A DNA stretch of 7,870 nt from positions 1 through 7,870 of the forward strand of contig USEH01000099.1 in assembly GCA_900553675.1 (NCBI GenBank), written 5' to 3'. Both the position numbers and the translations under genes were made by a program. The notes beneath the pieces were generated by a model, which worked only from the letters and a program-made list of their open reading frames with translations, was not told the origin of the DNA and made no database searches. Positions 1-6,329 of the stretch are shown in pieces. The stretch comes from an uncultured Ruminococcus sp. (GTDB taxonomy: Bacteria > Bacillota > Clostridia > Oscillospirales > Ruminococcaceae). The number at the start of each line of letters is the position of its first letter. Position 1 is the stretch's first letter.

Positions 1-110
1 GGCGCGGCGCAGGGCGCCGCACCGCTTCAATGAGCCTGCGGCTCATGGTCGCCCTCCCCACTGCAGTAGGGGGGTGCGGGTCGGAGAGGTACACACCTGC
101 CGCCCTCACC
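1..110. repeat. GC-rich structured repeat, truncated by window edge
   Basis: Two perfect hairpins sit close together: 4-20 (GCGGCGC, loop AGG, GCGCCGC) and 30-46 (ATGAGCC, loop TGC, GGCTCAT). They are followed by a block with CTCCCCAC and GCAGTAGGG (about 54-71) and one reading GTGCGGGTCGGAGAGG (about 74-89). The same blocks recur near the large inverted repeat at 6085-6274 (TTCCCACAAAGCAGTAGGG at 6250-6268 and GTGCGGGCGGAGGT at 6139-6152). I read this as part of a second member of the same repeat family whose left side lies outside the window. No gene is visible here. Boundaries are approximate. Confidence 0.6.
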
Positions 111-157
111 CTTAATCTCAAAGAACAGACCAACGACAGATTTTCCTCCAAAAACTA

Positions 158-186
158 TTGAAAAAAACACCAGAATGTTATATAAT
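158..186 (+). promoter_or_regulatory. sigma-A promoter of the pullulanase-dipeptidase unit
   Basis: A -35 box TTGAAA (158-163) is followed by a 17-base spacer and a perfect -10 box TATAAT (181-186). Transcription should begin near 193, about 43 bases before the GTG start at 236. The -35 box overlaps an in-frame TTG at 158 that would otherwise look like a start codon; a start there would be upstream of its own transcript. Confidence 0.85.
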
Positions 187-218
187 AAATTATGTACGCG
201 CATTCCTAATCAGAAAAC

Positions 219-227
219 AGGAAAGGG
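219..227 (+). promoter_or_regulatory. ribosome binding site fixing the pullulanase start
   Basis: AGGAAAGGG ends 8 bases before GTG at 236. It is the only good ribosome site near the 5' end of the reading frame and lies downstream of the promoter, so it decides the start. Confidence 0.85.
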
Positions 228-235
228 TTGTATTT

Positions 236-2122
236 GTGCAAAATTTTGACAGCAAATATATCGACAGCAATTTCTGCTACAGGGGCTTTTTGGGAGTGAG
301 GCTTTCAAAAAGACAGACCGATTTTTATATCTGGGCGCCGTCCGCCGAGGATGTCAGCGTTAATCTGTTTAAGTCCGCCAGCGACTCCACGCCGTTCTAT
401 ATCCTCCCGCTGCTTAAGGGCGACAAGGGTGTGTGGAGCCTGAATGTCCCCAAAAGCCTCGACGGCATATATTACACCTATAACTACACGTATTCCTCCC
501 ATTCACATACAGGTGTTGACCCCTATGCCAAGGCGGTCAGCGCAAACGGCGAAAAGGGCTATATCTGCGACATAAAGCGGCTCGACCCCAAGGGTTGGGA
601 CAACTATGGCTACGTCAAGCTGGATAAATATACCGACGCCGTTCTGTACGAAGCCCACGTCAGGGACTTTTCGAGCGACCCGTCAAGCGGCGTAAGCCCT
701 GAGCTTCGCGGAAAATATCGCGCATTTACGCAGGAATCCACCCACACGCCGTCAGGCAGAGCCACCTGCCTTTCATATCTTGTCGATTTGGGAGTGACCC
801 ACGTCCATCTGCTGCCGATATTCGACTATGGCAGACTGAACGAGCTTGACCCTCAGTCCGACTACAACTGGGGGTACGACCCCGAAAACTACAACGTCCC
901 CGAAGGCTCCTATTCGAGCGACCCGCGCAACCCCGAAGCCCGCATACGTGAGCTTAAAGAGCTTATCCTCGCGCTTCACAAAAAGGGTATCGGCGCTGTA
1001 ATGGACGTTGTTTACAACCACACCTACAGTCTTGAAAATTCCAATCTTAATAAATCATTCCCATCATATTACTATCGATATAAAGACGGCAAGCCCTCAA
1101 ACGGCTCGGGCTGCGGCAACGAAATCGCCTCCGAGCGTTCTATGTGCCGCAAATACATCATCGACTCGGTTCTTTACTGGGCAAAAGAGTACAAAATCGA
1201 CGGCTTCCGCTTTGATTTGATGGCAGTGCTGGACGCTCACACCCTCAACGAGCTTGCCGAGCGGCTTATGCGGATAAATCCCTCGGTGATCCTCTACGGC
1301 GAAGGATGGTCGGGCGGACCGATTGCGCTTAGTCCCGAGCTGGCGGCTTCAAAGCAGAACTCCTATAAAACGCCCGATTATGCCTATTTCAACGACAGCT
1401 TCCGCGACGCCGTTAAGGGTCCGACCTTCTTCGACGTGGAAAGAGGATACATCAGCGGAAACTTCCACCTGCGTTCGTCGGTGATAAACGGACTTCTGGG
1501 CAAGGAGTCATGGGCGTGCGACCCATATCAGAGAATAAACTACTGCGAGGCGCACGACAATCTCACCCTTTGGGACAAGCTTTCGCTTTCGGCAAGCGGC
1601 TCGAACCTCCGCGACCGCAAAAAGATGGCGCGTCTCGCGGCGGCACTGGTGCTTTTGTCTCAGGGAGTGCCGTTTTTGCACGCGGGGCAGGAGTTCCTGC
1701 GCTCCAAGGACATGGGAAACGGCGAATTTGACCACAACAGCTACCGCTCGCCCGACAGCGTGAACTCCATGAAATGGTATATGCTGGATGAAAACGGCTC
1801 CGAGGCGGAGTATATAAAAGAACTTATAGCCTTTAGAAAGGCTCACCCGCTGCTTAGGATGTCCGCGCACGAGGAGGTTGAGGATCACTCCGAGGTCATG
1901 CCCTCCTCCGACGGCACAATACAGCTGAGGCTGTTTGACGAGAGCGAAGAGCTTCTGATATTTGTCAACCCAATCCCAAGGGCAAAGGTGTTTATCCTGC
2001 CCGACGGCGAGTGGGAAATGCTTGTCAGCGACACAATGGCATCCGAAAAACCGATGGGCATTTACTGCGAGGGCGTATTCGTCCCGCCGATATCGGTCAT
2101 GGTTCTTAGAAAAATGCGTTGA
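236..2122 (+). CDS. pulA: type I pullulanase (GH13), intracellular
   Basis: This enzyme hydrolyses alpha-1,6 branch points in glycogen, starch or pullulan fragments. From GTG 236 it has 628 residues. The N-terminal part (about 15-100) reads like a CBM48-type beta domain (FYIWAPSAEDVSVNLF). The catalytic (beta/alpha)8 barrel follows, with VLYEAHVRDF at 136-145 and the type I pullulanase signature YNWGYDP at 210-216. GH13 region I is DVVYNHT (257-263). Region II is GFRFDLM with the nucleophile Asp327, region III is YGEGWSGG with the acid/base Glu356, and region IV is CEAHDN with Asp441. A C-terminal beta domain should close the protein. No key residue is missing. With this start there is no signal peptide, so it should be cytoplasmic and act on imported dextrins or stored glycogen. 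The reading frame stays open upstream to 158, but that part overlaps the promoter. It shares a transcript with the dipeptidase gene 14 nt downstream. Confidence 0.95.
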   Translation: MQNFDSKYIDSNFCYRGFLGVRLSKRQTDFYIWAPSAEDVSVNLFKSASDSTPFYILPLLKGDKGVWSLNVPKSLDGIYYTYNYTYSSHSHTGVDPYAKAVSANGEKGYICDIKRLDPKGWDNYGYVKLDKYTDAVLYEAHVRDFSSDPSSGVSPELRGKYRAFTQESTHTPSGRATCLSYLVDLGVTHVHLLPIFDYGRLNELDPQSDYNWGYDPENYNVPEGSYSSDPRNPEARIRELKELILALHKKGIGAVMDVVYNHTYSLENSNLNKSFPSYYYRYKDGKPSNGSGCGNEIASERSMCRKYIIDSVLYWAKEYKIDGFRFDLMAVLDAHTLNELAERLMRINPSVILYGEGWSGGPIALSPELAASKQNSYKTPDYAYFNDSFRDAVKGPTFFDVERGYISGNFHLRSSVINGLLGKESWACDPYQRINYCEAHDNLTLWDKLSLSASGSNLRDRKKMARLAAALVLLSQGVPFLHAGQEFLRSKDMGNGEFDHNSYRSPDSVNSMKWYMLDENGSEAEYIKELIAFRKAHPLLRMSAHEEVEDHSEVMPSSDGTIQLRLFDESEELLIFVNPIPRAKVFILPDGEWEMLVSDTMASEKPMGIYCEGVFVPPISVMVLRKMR

Positions 2123-2129
2123 AAGGAAG
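2122..2129 (+). promoter_or_regulatory. ribosome binding site fixing the dipeptidase start
   Basis: AAAGGAAG, which begins in the last base of the pullulanase stop codon, ends 7 bases before ATG 2137. It rules against the in-frame TTG at 2119, which would overlap the upstream gene and has no ribosome site of its own. Confidence 0.75.
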
Positions 2130-2136
2130 AATATAC

Positions 2137-3534
2137 ATGGAAAACCTGAAACAGAAAATTCTTGATTATATCGACTCACAGAAGGACGAGATGATCTCCA
2201 CCCTGTCCGAGCTTATCTCCTACCCCAGCGTAAAGGGCGAGCCTGCCGACGGCGCACCATTCGGTGTCCCCGCTGCAAAGTGCTTAAAGCGTGCATTGCA
2301 GATATGCGAAAGCTTCGGCTTCACCACCCGCAATTTTGAGGGATACGTCGGCACGGCTTCCTACACCGAGGGCGAGCCCGAGCTCGGAATCCTTGCCCAC
2401 TTAGATGTTGTCCCCGAAGGCACAGGCTGGACGGGCGAACCCTACAAGGCAAGAATCGCGGACGGCAAGCTCTACGGCAGGGGCGCAATCGACGACAAGG
2501 GACCTGCCGTTGCAGTCATCTACGCTATGAAGGCTCTTAAGGAGCTTAATATCCCGCTGAAAAAGGGCTTTAAGCTGATTCTGGGAACCGATGAGGAAAA
2601 CGGCTCAGCCGACCTTGAATACTACTTCAAGCAGGAAAATCCCCCCAAGTACAGCTTCACGCCCGACGGCAACTATCCTGTCATAAACATAGAAAAGGGC
2701 ATGATAAGGGCGAATTTCGGTGCAAAAGCGGCTCAGCCCTTCTCGGCGCGCGCGCTGATGGAGCTTTCGGGCGGAACCGTTGTAAACGCAGTCCCGCAGT
2801 CGGCGTATGCGGTTCTGGGCGGAGTGTCCGTCTCCGAGATTAAAGCGGCGGCTGAAAGGCTGAATCTTCCTGTCAAGTTCTCTACCAAGGACTTCGGCGG
2901 CTGCATAAGAATCGACGCCGAGGGTAAGAGCGCGCACGCCTCCACCCCCGAAATCGGCGCAAACGCGATAACCGCCCTGATAAGGCTGATTGCCGAGCTT
3001 AAGCTGACCGACGACGCATCCCGCCGCATAGCCAAGCTCTCCGAGCTCTTCCCCTACGGCGAGACCGACGGCGAAAGTCTCAACATAAAGATGTCCGACA
3101 CTGAATCTGGCGCGCTCACCTGCGTTTTAAGCATCATCAATTTCGAGGCTGGCGAGCTCAGCTGCTCGATAGATATAAGGCTGCCCGCAAGCTATACCGT
3201 CGCGGACGTCACCTCAAAGCTGATTCCCACGCTTGAGGGCGCGGACTTCAAGGTAGAAAAGTGCGGCGGCGCAGAGCCTCACAAGGTCAGCGCGGACAGT
3301 CCGTTCGTGCAAAAGCTTTTAGAGGTCTACGAGGACGTCACCGGCGAAAAGGGCGAATGTATTGCGATCGGCGGCGGAACCTACGTCCACGAAATCGAGG
3401 GCGGAGTTGCCTTCGGCGCGGAGTTTCTGGGCGAGGACAACCACATGCACTCTCCGGACGAGTTTATCAAGCTCGACCAACTTTTGCTCAACGCCAAGAT
3501 GTTTGCGCTGGCTATCGCTAAGATTTGCGGGTGA
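2137..3534 (+). CDS. pepV: PepV-type M20 metallodipeptidase
   Basis: This is a zinc-dependent cytoplasmic dipeptidase of the M20 family, 465 residues, close to the usual PepV length. The two-metal site is complete: AHLDVV with His88 and Asp90, GRGAIDDKGP with bridging Asp119, GTDEENG with catalytic Glu153 and ligand Glu154, TPDGNYP with Asp177, and NHMHSPDE near the C-terminus with His438. Positions 119, 153, 154 and 177 coincide with the numbering I recall for the Lactobacillus PepV structure, which supports this subfamily over ArgE, DapE or carboxypeptidase G2. The lid (dimerisation-like) domain lies roughly at residues 185-380. PepV enzymes cleave unblocked dipeptides at the end of peptide catabolism. 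The gene lies 14 nt behind the pullulanase gene and so is likely co-transcribed. I see no intrinsic terminator directly after it. Confidence 0.95.
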   Translation: MENLKQKILDYIDSQKDEMISTLSELISYPSVKGEPADGAPFGVPAAKCLKRALQICESFGFTTRNFEGYVGTASYTEGEPELGILAHLDVVPEGTGWTGEPYKARIADGKLYGRGAIDDKGPAVAVIYAMKALKELNIPLKKGFKLILGTDEENGSADLEYYFKQENPPKYSFTPDGNYPVINIEKGMIRANFGAKAAQPFSARALMELSGGTVVNAVPQSAYAVLGGVSVSEIKAAAERLNLPVKFSTKDFGGCIRIDAEGKSAHASTPEIGANAITALIRLIAELKLTDDASRRIAKLSELFPYGETDGESLNIKMSDTESGALTCVLSIINFEAGELSCSIDIRLPASYTVADVTSKLIPTLEGADFKVEKCGGAEPHKVSADSPFVQKLLEVYEDVTGEKGECIAIGGGTYVHEIEGGVAFGAEFLGEDNHMHSPDEFIKLDQLLLNAKMFALAIAKICG

Positions 3535-3558
3535 ATCGCATAAAACCATCCGCCGGTA

Positions 3559-3587
3559 TTGACATATCGCCCAAGATGTGCTAATAT
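3559..3587 (+). promoter_or_regulatory. near-consensus sigma-A promoter upstream of the small ORF
   Basis: A perfect -35 box TTGACA (3559-3564), a 17-base spacer and a -10 box TAATAT (3582-3587) predict a start of transcription near 3594. This is among the best promoter matches in the window and it drives a leader with an 18-codon ORF. The transcript would begin with a small hairpin (GCC, loop GAAA, GGC at 3594-3603). Confidence 0.8.
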
Positions 3588-3636
3588 AGGCTTGCCGAAA
3601 GGCGGATAATTAAGACTAGCAAAGGAGGATGTCACT

Positions 3637-3693
3637 ATGAAAAACCTGAAATTTACAGACGTAGTGTGCCCTCTTTACCCTAAAAACTGTTAA
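3637..3693 (+). CDS. 18-aa peptide ORF in the leader of the ATPase gene
   Basis: The ORF encodes MKNLKFTDVVCPLYPKNC, ending at TAA 3691-3693. The ribosome site AAAGGAGG (3621-3628) lies 8 bases before ATG, and a strong promoter lies 50 bases further up, so translation is very likely. I do not recognise the peptide. It has a basic N-terminus, two cysteines (11 and 18) and two prolines, and no membrane segment. It has no run of a single amino acid as classical biosynthetic attenuators do. It could be a leader peptide controlling the downstream gene, a regulatory uORF, or a small secreted or modified peptide. A terminator follows at 3873-3905, so the peptide may have its own short transcript. 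Confidence 0.6.
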   Translation: MKNLKFTDVVCPLYPKNC

Positions 3694-3706
3694 AAAACCG
3701 CTTTCA

Positions 3707-3720
3707 GCCGATTTTTCGGC
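3707..3720 (+). other. leader hairpin without U-run
   Basis: GCCGA and TCGGC flank a TTTT loop just after the small ORF's stop codon. There is no U-tract behind it, so it is not an intrinsic terminator. It may be part of a folded leader. Confidence 0.4.
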
Positions 3721-3738
3721 ATAGCTGTAATCAGTCGC

Positions 3739-3861
3739 CAAGGAAGGCAGTCACTGCGAAAATTAAATTTTTCGGATTTGTGCCTGATTTGCCTGTCTGA
3801 TAAGCCTTGCCGATATTTGCTTGACCGATTCTGCGGTCAGGTCTTGTTTGCTTTGACTTAA
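3739..3861 (+). pseudogene. degenerate second copy of the small-ORF start region
   Basis: Bases 3740-3770 (AAGGAAGGCAGTCACT, then GCGAAAA and AAATTT) resemble the ribosome site and start of the 18-aa ORF (AAGGAGGATGTCACT, then ATGAAAA and AAATTT). The ATG is lost. Read from CTG 3754 the frame gives LRKLNFSDLCLIC against MKNLKFTDVVC, with L, F and D conserved and K/R, T/S, V/L exchanges. The frame runs to TAA 3859-3861 (35 codons, cysteine-rich). It may be a decayed duplicate, a CTG-started peptide or partly chance. The stretch also holds short palindromes (GCAG-TCA-CTGC at 3747-3757, CGAAAA/TTTTCG at 3757-3774). Confidence 0.4.
3820..3841 (+). other. leader hairpin upstream of the terminator
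   Basis: TGACCG (3822-3827) and CGGTCA (3834-3839) flank a 6-base loop and can extend by a T.G and a C-G pair to 8 pairs. It stands 32 bases before the terminator stem and could be a structural element of the leader. Confidence 0.45.
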
Positions 3862-3872
3862 TATGATGTTCG

Positions 3873-3905
3873 ACACACGTCCGAAGCTGCGGGCGTGTGT
3901 TTTTT
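3873..3905 (+). terminator. intrinsic terminator between small ORF and ATPase gene
   Basis: ACACACGTCCG (3873-3883) pairs with CGGGCGTGTGT (3890-3900) over 11 base pairs, one a T.G wobble, with a 6-base loop AAGCTG. Six U residues follow (3900-3905). It lies in the leader, 62 bases before the TTG start of the ATPase gene. It either ends the small-ORF transcript or acts as an attenuator for the ATPase gene. Its presence also argues against the in-frame ATG at 3863 as the ATPase start. Confidence 0.88.
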
Positions 3906-3952
3906 CTGTAAATGCGGGTATCGCTATTAATCTGCCTTGGCAAATATATTTT

Positions 3953-3958
3953 AAGGAG
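3953..3958 (+). promoter_or_regulatory. ribosome binding site fixing the ATPase start
   Basis: AAGGAG ends 9 bases before TTG 3968. The in-frame ATG at 3863 has no ribosome site and its first codons run through the terminator hairpin. Confidence 0.75.
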
Positions 3959-3967
3959 ACTAAATAT

Positions 3968-6022
3968 TTGAAAAGACTGAAAAGCTATCTATTAAAGATG
4001 GACGTAAGCGTTACCACCTACGAAGAAATCTACGAAGGAGCTGCAATCATTCCGCCCGAAGCGGCTGTCGGTATGCCCACCGGCAATCCCACCGAGTTTA
4101 TCAAAAAGGTCAACGACCCCGTATACTGGAGCGGCGCGACATCCTACCAGTTCACGCAGACACACAAGCTTGCCAAGGACAAGCCGACGGTTGTTGTGAT
4201 GATCCCCATAAAAAATCTCATAAAAGGAGAAACGACATTGAAACGACTTGAAGGGATACTCAGCGACTGCTACTACAAGCACAAAAGCTGGGCGGAGCTA
4301 TACAACGGCACGGCTGTCGTCCACCCGATAGCCCCGCCCAAACCGTATTTAGAGAGTCTTCCCCAGTACTGGCACGAGGATATAAGCATGGTCTACAGCT
4401 GCGCCAACAAGGAGTCTGAGGGCAAGCCGGTGGTCGAGCTTCAGATTCCCACCAAACGGCTGGGCGTTACCGAGCTTGTTACAGCTGCCGCTGACTGCCT
4501 TCTGCGGGAGTTCCTGCCCTACATCGACGAGCTGAACGCGCTTTTATACAACCGCAGCCGCCCCGACACCGAAAACGGCAGATACTACCTTGTCCACCCC
4601 GGCGGGGAAGTGCTTATGCGGAACGCTGCGTTCTTTGCCGTCTGTCCGCAGAAGGACTACGTAAACGGTCCCGGAAACAGCATTTATCTTATTGAGGACG
4701 ACGTCGAGCGACCTCCACTGCTCTGCTTTTGCATAAGGCTTCAAGTCCAGCTCCCGCGCAAGAAGATTGCAAAGGTCATACAGATGCTCTGCAAGGATTT
4801 ACCAAAAGCGGTGGACAGATTCATTGCGGAGTGCAGTAATGAAAGGCTTGAAGCGGCGCTTGACCTCGCAAAAAAGCAGCTTCTGATACGCGAATATCTC
4901 AGAAACAGCTCATTGTGCGCATTTATCGCAAACGGAAGCATCCTCCCACGCGCAAAGGGCTCTGACAAGCCGCTTGAATCCGCTATACCCTTTGTGTCCC
5001 CGCCTGAGGACGAAATCGAAATCGCAGGGATAAAGGGGATGGGCATTCAGCGCGGAGTGACTGTAATAACCGGCGGCGGATACTCGGGCAAGTCCACCCT
5101 GTTAGACGCAATTTCCGCAGGAATCTACGACCACGTCGCCGGCGACGGCAGGGAGCTGTGCATCTCGGACGAAACCGCAATGACCATCAGTGCGGAGGAC
5201 GGCAGGTGCGTAAAAAATGTCAACATCTCGCCGTTTATAAAGTGGCTGCCGAGCGGAGACGTCCGCAATTTCTCCACCGACCACGCCTCCGGCTCGACCT
5301 CGCAGGCGGCAAACATCATGGAGGCGGCAGACTTCGGCGCGAAGCTTTTGCTGATCGACGAGGACAGGAGTGCCACAAACTTTATGATTCGCGACGCAAA
5401 AATGAAGGAACTGATAGCAAAGGAGCCGATAACCCCCTTCACCGACCGAGTGCGGGAGCTTCACGCCGACTTGGGGGTATCGACCATACTTGTAATCGGC
5501 GGAAGCGGCGAATATCTTTCGGTTGCTGACAGGGTGTATATGATGGAGGACTATGTTATCAGAAACGTCACGCATTCGGCGCGCAGAATCGGCGGGGACA
5601 GCCCGCTGGATATCTTAGCTGCCGACTGGAAGCAGTCGAGGGTGCTTACCTCCAAGGGCTTTACCTCCTACCCCGACGGTATGGGAAGCGAAAAGCTGAT
5701 GGTTTCGGACATGGGGATTATTGCTATCGGAAATGAGCGGATTGATGTCCGCGGGCTTCACGACATCATCACTCCCCGCCAACTTGCCGCCTTGGGCTTT
5801 ATGCTGAGGTATCTCGAGGTCAAAAATGCCGATGAGAAGATTGACATATCCCAAGCCGTCGCCAAGCTTTACGAGGAGATTGAGCGGGATGGGTTCGACG
5901 TTGTATTTTCGAGCTATTTCACCGACTGCGAACGGTTTTTGGACCTCCCGCGAGAGATTGAGCTTCGTGCGCTTATCGCGCGGATGAGAGGGACGGATTA
6001 CGTTGCAAATGACAAAGGATAA
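3968..6022 (+). CDS. ABC-class predicted ATPase (COG3044/PF09818 type) with extra N-terminal repeat
   Basis: From TTG 3968 the protein has 684 residues. The C-terminal half matches the ABC_ATPase family: TGGGYSGKSTLL with Walker A Lys375, signature-like SGSTSQAAN starting at Ser441, Walker B LLLIDED with Asp464 and Glu465 followed by RSATNFMIRD, and VIGGSGEYLSVADRVYMM near 515. No transmembrane segments are seen, so it is a soluble cytoplasmic ATPase, not a transporter subunit with its own membrane domain. The family's biological role is not established. The N-terminal part looks like three divergent repeats: 1-90, 91-~180 and ~180-300. Each has a G-x-x-hydrophobic-P box (YEG at 22-24, YNG at 112-114, ENG later) and an IPxK-type strand (KPTVVVMIPIKNL at 72, KPVVELQIPTKRL at 153, RLQVQLPRKKI near 257). 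As I recall the family, usual members have only the last two blocks and roughly 560-600 residues, so unit one looks extra. Expression may depend on read-through of the upstream terminator. Confidence 0.88.
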   Translation: MKRLKSYLLKMDVSVTTYEEIYEGAAIIPPEAAVGMPTGNPTEFIKKVNDPVYWSGATSYQFTQTHKLAKDKPTVVVMIPIKNLIKGETTLKRLEGILSDCYYKHKSWAELYNGTAVVHPIAPPKPYLESLPQYWHEDISMVYSCANKESEGKPVVELQIPTKRLGVTELVTAAADCLLREFLPYIDELNALLYNRSRPDTENGRYYLVHPGGEVLMRNAAFFAVCPQKDYVNGPGNSIYLIEDDVERPPLLCFCIRLQVQLPRKKIAKVIQMLCKDLPKAVDRFIAECSNERLEAALDLAKKQLLIREYLRNSSLCAFIANGSILPRAKGSDKPLESAIPFVSPPEDEIEIAGIKGMGIQRGVTVITGGGYSGKSTLLDAISAGIYDHVAGDGRELCISDETAMTISAEDGRCVKNVNISPFIKWLPSGDVRNFSTDHASGSTSQAANIMEAADFGAKLLLIDEDRSATNFMIRDAKMKELIAKEPITPFTDRVRELHADLGVSTILVIGGSGEYLSVADRVYMMEDYVIRNVTHSARRIGGDSPLDILAADWKQSRVLTSKGFTSYPDGMGSEKLMVSDMGIIAIGNERIDVRGLHDIITPRQLAALGFMLRYLEVKNADEKIDISQAVAKLYEEIERDGFDVVFSSYFTDCERFLDLPREIELRALIARMRGTDYVANDKG
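4224..4240 (+). promoter_or_regulatory. internal ribosome site and TTG start within the ATPase gene
   Basis: AAGGAG (4224-4229), an 8-base spacer and in-frame TTG (4238-4240) would start a 594-residue form beginning KRLEGIL. The gene's own start reads AAGGAG, 9 bases, TTG, KRLKSYL. The two starts are exactly 270 bases (90 codons) apart. The pattern suggests that an ancestral 5' end, including its start signal, was duplicated in frame. Whether the internal site is used cannot be told from sequence. Confidence 0.5.
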
Positions 6023-6084
6023 GTGATTAGTCTTTTGCCTTTCTCCGCTTTGGTTTTGTACTGAAAATCAGTGCGTCCCCGACC
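6023..6084. other. spacer after ATPase gene, small palindrome, no + strand terminator
   Basis: The only structure is ACTGA-AAA-TCAGT (6060-6072). No U-run follows it on the + strand. I see no canonical terminator for the ATPase gene here; the structured repeat that follows may serve instead. Confidence 0.4.
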
Positions 6085-6274
6085 GGCGCGCCCCTGAAGA
6101 TTGCTGTTCTATCGCAGTTTGTGCGGTCTCCCCACCAAGTGCGGGCGGAGGTCTACGCGCTGCGCGCGTTGGCGGCAAGCGTTTACAGTGGGTGCCCTTA
6201 CCCACTGTAAACGTAGCCGCCCGGACGGCGTTGCCGTCCAGACCTCCGCTTCCCACAAAGCAGTAGGGCGCGCC
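6085..6274. repeat. long nested inverted repeat that folds as a four-way junction
   Basis: Outer arms GGCGCGCCC (6085-6093) and GGGCGCGCC (6266-6274) enclose a second pair, GCGGAGGTCT (6145-6154) and AGACCTCCGC (6240-6249). Inside this stem are three perfect hairpins in a row: ACGCGC-TGC-GCGCGT (6155-6169), GGCGGC/GCCGCC (6171-6176, 6216-6221) enclosing CGTTTACAGTGGGT/ACCCACTGTAAACG (6180-6213, 14 pairs), and GGACGGC-GTT-GCCGTCC (6223-6239). Only one base (6170 and 6222) is left unpaired on each side of the middle hairpin, so the whole forms a compact cloverleaf in single-stranded DNA or RNA. It sits between convergent genes. It is not a tRNA and encodes no credible protein. Sequence blocks shared with 1-110 point to a dispersed, perhaps transposase-mobilised, repeat. 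Confidence 0.82.
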
Positions 6275-6287
6275 TCCCACCATGCCG

Positions 6288-6320
6288 AAAAAAGCCGCGC
6301 CCCCGAAAACCGAGAGCGCG
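6288..6320 (-). terminator. intrinsic terminator of ung
   Basis: Read on the minus strand, CGCGCTCTCG pairs with CGGGGGCGCG over 10 base pairs (two are T.G), with loop GTTTT, then GC and six U residues (6293-6288). It begins 10 bases after the ung stop codon. Confidence 0.85.
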
Positions 6321-6329
6321 ACTGCAATT

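Noticed and set aside
158..235. In-frame TTG at 158 as the pullulanase start
   Set aside because: It overlaps the -35 box, has no ribosome site, and a well-spaced AGGAAAGGG precedes GTG 236.
1508..2179. 223-codon open frame on the minus strand inside the pullulanase gene
   Set aside because: It shadows a certain gene in GC-rich codons; its translation is rich in His, Arg and Val with no recognisable domain.
3594..3907. Known riboswitch or T-box upstream of the ATPase gene
   Set aside because: No T-box sequence and no core I can match to TPP, FMN, SAM, cobalamin, lysine, glycine, purine, c-di-GMP, guanidine or fluoride classes; left as an unidentified leader.
3731..3943. 70-codon minus-strand frame in the leader
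   Set aside because: It runs through the terminator stem and has no ribosome site or recognisable content.
3863..3967. ATG at 3863 as the ATPase start
   Set aside because: No ribosome site; the codons would run through the intrinsic terminator at 3873-3905. TTG 3968 has AAGGAG at good spacing.
5102..5575. 157-codon minus-strand frame inside the ATPase gene
   Set aside because: It lies opposite the Walker A to Walker B region of a clear gene and has no domain signs.
6145..6249. tRNA or tRNA-like gene suggested by the cloverleaf
   Set aside because: Stem lengths do not fit (10-pair closing stem, 20-pair middle arm), loops are 3 and 6 bases, there is no TTCRA T-loop and no CCA end.
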